From Bacteroidales bacterium (GTDB taxonomy: Bacteria; Bacteroidota; Bacteroidia; Bacteroidales; WRGA01), in the NCBI GenBank assembly GCA_031279795.1, contig JAITHZ010000004.1, forward strand, positions 1 to 7,774: a stretch of DNA of 7,774 bases. Direction: 5' to 3'. Position 1 is the stretch's first letter. Each line of letters begins with the position of its first letter. Below the pieces are notes generated by a model. It searched no databases and was not told the origin of the DNA. It saw only the letters and a program-made list of their open reading frames with translations. Made by a program: the position numbers and the translations under genes. Below are positions 5,827 through 7,774 of this stretch, one piece after another.

Positions 5827-6960
5827 ATGAATAAGAATAAAAATTCAGAAACAAACAAAAATATCTACGTAACCATGCCAACGCTTGCGCCGATAGATGA
5901 GCTTAATGCCATTTTGCAGGGAGTGTGGGAACGTGGAATTCTGACGCATAATGGGCCTGTTGTTCAGGAATTTGAACGAGAAGTAGCCCGTTTTCTTGGA
6001 CTGAAAAATCTGGTAGCCGTCAGCAACGGAACAATTGCCATACAAATGGGCATAAAGGCGCTGGAACTGACTGGCGAAATAATTACTTCTCCATTCACAT
6101 TTGTTGCTACACTCAGCGCTATTATCTGGGAACACTGTACGCCTGTGTTTGTGGACATTAATCCTGAAACGCTGACTATAGATCCGCAAAAAATCGAAGA
6201 ACGGATTACCGTACGAACCAGCGCAATACTTCCGGTACATGTTTTCGGAAATCCCTGCCAGATGGAAGATATAGACGCAATAGCCAAACGTCACGACCTG
6301 AAGGTTCTGTCCGATGCTGCCCATGCCGTTGGTGTGACCTACAACGGGAAAAGTCTGCTGGAATACGGCGACATCGCGGCGACGAGTTTTCATGCGACCA
6401 AAATGCTGAATACGGCAGAAGGCGGCGGTTGCGTAGCCAGCGACAATGCGCTGCACGAGAAACTGAAACGAATTCGTTTTTTTGGATTCGATAATGCGAA
6501 AGATGTTGTGGAAGATGGCTTTAACGGTAAAATGACGGAAGTTCATGCAGCGCTGGGCCTGGCCAACCTCAACTACCTGCAGACAGCACTGGACGACCGG
6601 AAAAAAAAATATTTCCTTTACAAAGAAATATTATCTGAATGCGAACAACTTAAATTTCAACAAATTAACCAGGACTGCAATTACAGTTACTTTCCATTGA
6701 TTTTCCTGAATGAAAAAATACTTTTAACAGTGGAAAAAGCCTTGAATAGCAAGCATATTTTTCCTCGCAGGTATTTTTATCCGTCTGTTAATACGTTCAC
6801 AAAAGTTGTGCCTTACGTTCCCATGTTCCACTCGGAAGATATTGCGAAACGAATTTTATGTTTACCTTTGTACCTTGATTTGAGCGAAAGTAATGTTCAA
6901 CTGATAGCCGAAACAGTTTTAAATACAATCCAAAATACATTCAATCATGCAATTAGATAA
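5827..6960 (+). CDS. DegT/DnrJ/EryC1 sugar aminotransferase, VioA-like
   Basis: A PLP-dependent (fold type I) transaminase of 377 aa that should transfer an amino group, probably from glutamate, to a keto-deoxysugar nucleotide in the cytoplasm. Visible blocks: GILTHNGPVVQEFE (37-50), SNGTIAI (66-72), SPFTFVATLSAI (88-99), PVFVDINPETLTIDP (106-120), ILPVHVFGNPC (134-144), SDAAHAVG (162-169; D163 binds the pyridine nitrogen) and SFHATKMLNTAEGG (187-200; K192 is the Schiff-base lysine), then FNGKMTEVHAALGL (232-245). From memory these match E. coli VioA (dTDP-4-amino-4,6-dideoxyglucose transaminase) unusually well, especially THNGP, LPVHVFGNPC and the HATK segment. FdtB-type 3-transaminases are an alternative. 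The first 12 residues (MNKNKNSETNKN) are a Lys/Asn-rich tail beyond the family core. At 6601-6609 there is a run of nine A's, after which the coding sequence becomes abruptly A/T-rich; the frame stays open. The stop overlaps the next gene by 14 nt. Confidence 0.92.
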   Translation: MNKNKNSETNKNIYVTMPTLAPIDELNAILQGVWERGILTHNGPVVQEFEREVARFLGLKNLVAVSNGTIAIQMGIKALELTGEIITSPFTFVATLSAIIWEHCTPVFVDINPETLTIDPQKIEERITVRTSAILPVHVFGNPCQMEDIDAIAKRHDLKVLSDAAHAVGVTYNGKSLLEYGDIAATSFHATKMLNTAEGGGCVASDNALHEKLKRIRFFGFDNAKDVVEDGFNGKMTEVHAALGLANLNYLQTALDDRKKKYFLYKEILSECEQLKFQQINQDCNYSYFPLIFLNEKILLTVEKALNSKHIFPRRYFYPSVNTFTKVVPYVPMFHSEDIAKRILCLPLYLDLSESNVQLIAETVLNTIQNTFNHAIR

Positions 6961-7774
6961 TAAGCGCAGTACCGGAGGCTATTTGCAATTGGAACTTAGA
7001 GAAACCGAGCATTTTCATAAGGAAGCCCTGCGACTCAATTCGGGGAGAAATTGCTTGGAATACATTTTATTAGCACGAAAATACCAAAAGGTTTATATTC
7101 CGTATTATACATGTAATGTGGTATTGGAACCTTTTGTACGACAAGGAATAAGATACGAATTTTACCCTATCGACGAAAAATTCGACCCGATAAATATTCT
7201 TACGCTCCATCCTGGCGAAGGATTTTTGTACACCAATTATTTTGGATTGAGGCAGAAAACAACTGAAATATTAGCAAAAATATATGGCAATCAACTGATT
7301 ATCGATAATTCGCAGGCATTTTACGCCAAACGTCTCGCTAGAATAGACACATTTTATTCAGCACGAAAGTTTTTTGGCGTACCAGACGGCGCCTATTTAT
7401 ATACAGACGCCGAATTGGATATGGAATTGCCGCAAGCTGTTTCGTGGAATCGCATGGCACATTTACTTAAACGGATTGACCTGTCGGCGGAAGACGGCTA
7501 TGACGATTTTCGCGAAAATGACAACAGCCTGTGCAACCAGCCCATCCTGAAAATGTCGAAATTGACGGATACGCTCTTGAAATCTATTGATTATAAGCAA
7601 ATCAAAGAGAAACGGCTGCAAAATTTCTTTTATTTGGACTCTTGCCTGAAAACCGAAAATGAATTGTCATTCTATCTGTCGGATGAAACTGTTCCGCTGG
7701 TTTATCCGTTCTTGCATGAAAAAAAAATAAACCTGAAACAAACGTTGATCGACAACAAAATATATGTTGCTACA
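6947..7774 (+). CDS. Divergent PLP-fold (DegT-like) aminotransferase homologue, partial at right edge
   Basis: This frame begins at ATG 6947, inside the end of the preceding transaminase gene, and stays open for 276 codons to the window edge, so its end is not seen. Overlap and shared strand imply translational coupling. The sequence has weak but ordered hallmarks of fold-type-I sugar transaminases: LNSGRNCLEYIL (30-41), IPYYTCNVVLEPF (51-63), GFLYTNYFG (92-100), IIDNSQAF (118-125) and FYSARKFFGVPDGAYLY (136-152). D120 sits where the pyridine-binding Asp of DegT proteins lies, and K141 where the PLP lysine lies. Many usual DegT blocks are absent: there is no TPFTF or PVHxxG segment, and the N-terminal half is compact. 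I recall such proteins as 'hypothetical' members of polysaccharide clusters. It may be a sugar transaminase with an unusual substrate, a PLP protein of another activity, or a partner of the upstream enzyme. Function is not assigned. Confidence 0.75.
   Translation, partial: MQLDNKRSTGGYLQLELRETEHFHKEALRLNSGRNCLEYILLARKYQKVYIPYYTCNVVLEPFVRQGIRYEFYPIDEKFDPINILTLHPGEGFLYTNYFGLRQKTTEILAKIYGNQLIIDNSQAFYAKRLARIDTFYSARKFFGVPDGAYLYTDAELDMELPQAVSWNRMAHLLKRIDLSAEDGYDDFRENDNSLCNQPILKMSKLTDTLLKSIDYKQIKEKRLQNFFYLDSCLKTENELSFYLSDETVPLVYPFLHEKKINLKQTLIDNKIYVAT

Noticed and set aside
5845..6546. Minus-strand open frame (233 codons) opposite the VioA-like transaminase
   Set aside because: It is antisense to an intact conserved enzyme, its translation has no recognisable motif, and it ends where the G+C-rich part of the transaminase gene ends.

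Overview
The window looks like chromosomal DNA from a Bacteroidota bacterium, most likely order Bacteroidales. Three gene starts are preceded by the TAnnTTTG -7 promoter element of the Bacteroidota primary sigma factor. Start codons sit in A/T-rich leaders without Shine-Dalgarno sequences. LeuC closely resembles Bacteroides-type LeuC as I know it. The leftmost gene encodes an exported surface-type protein of a kind common in this phylum. No rRNA, tRNA, CRISPR array, insertion sequence or phage gene is visible.

Layout. Positions 1-1463 (minus strand) hold the N-terminal 487 codons of a large secreted protein with a LamG-like/DUF8202-type region; its C-terminus lies off the left edge. An A/T-rich divergent intergenic region (1464-1700) carries promoters for that gene and for leuC. 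leuC (1701-3104, plus) encodes the large subunit of 3-isopropylmalate dehydratase, but no leuD, leuA or leuB follows it here. After a short gap with its own promoter come mltG (3196-4236, septal murein endolytic transglycosylase) and a small thioredoxin (4273-4635).

From about 4731 a strong promoter match drives what looks like a nucleotide-sugar or surface-polysaccharide operon. It contains a Gfo/Idh/MocA-family reductase resembling NDP-hexose 3-ketoreductases (4805-5809), a DegT/DnrJ/EryC1 aminotransferase of VioA type (5827-6960), and a third gene overlapping it by 14 nt (6947 to the right edge). The third protein is a divergent, shortened-looking fold-type-I PLP protein that still has a candidate pyridine-binding Asp and Schiff-base Lys. 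Together they suggest synthesis of an amino-deoxy-sugar nucleotide for O-antigen, capsule or glycoprotein glycan, with the rest of the cluster continuing to the right.

The most interesting part is this 3' operon: a reductase, a canonical transaminase and a divergent PLP homologue in tight coupling, with an abrupt base-composition break at a nine-A tract inside the transaminase gene. The left part (leuC, mltG, thioredoxin) is ordinary housekeeping, apart from leuC standing without its partner genes.
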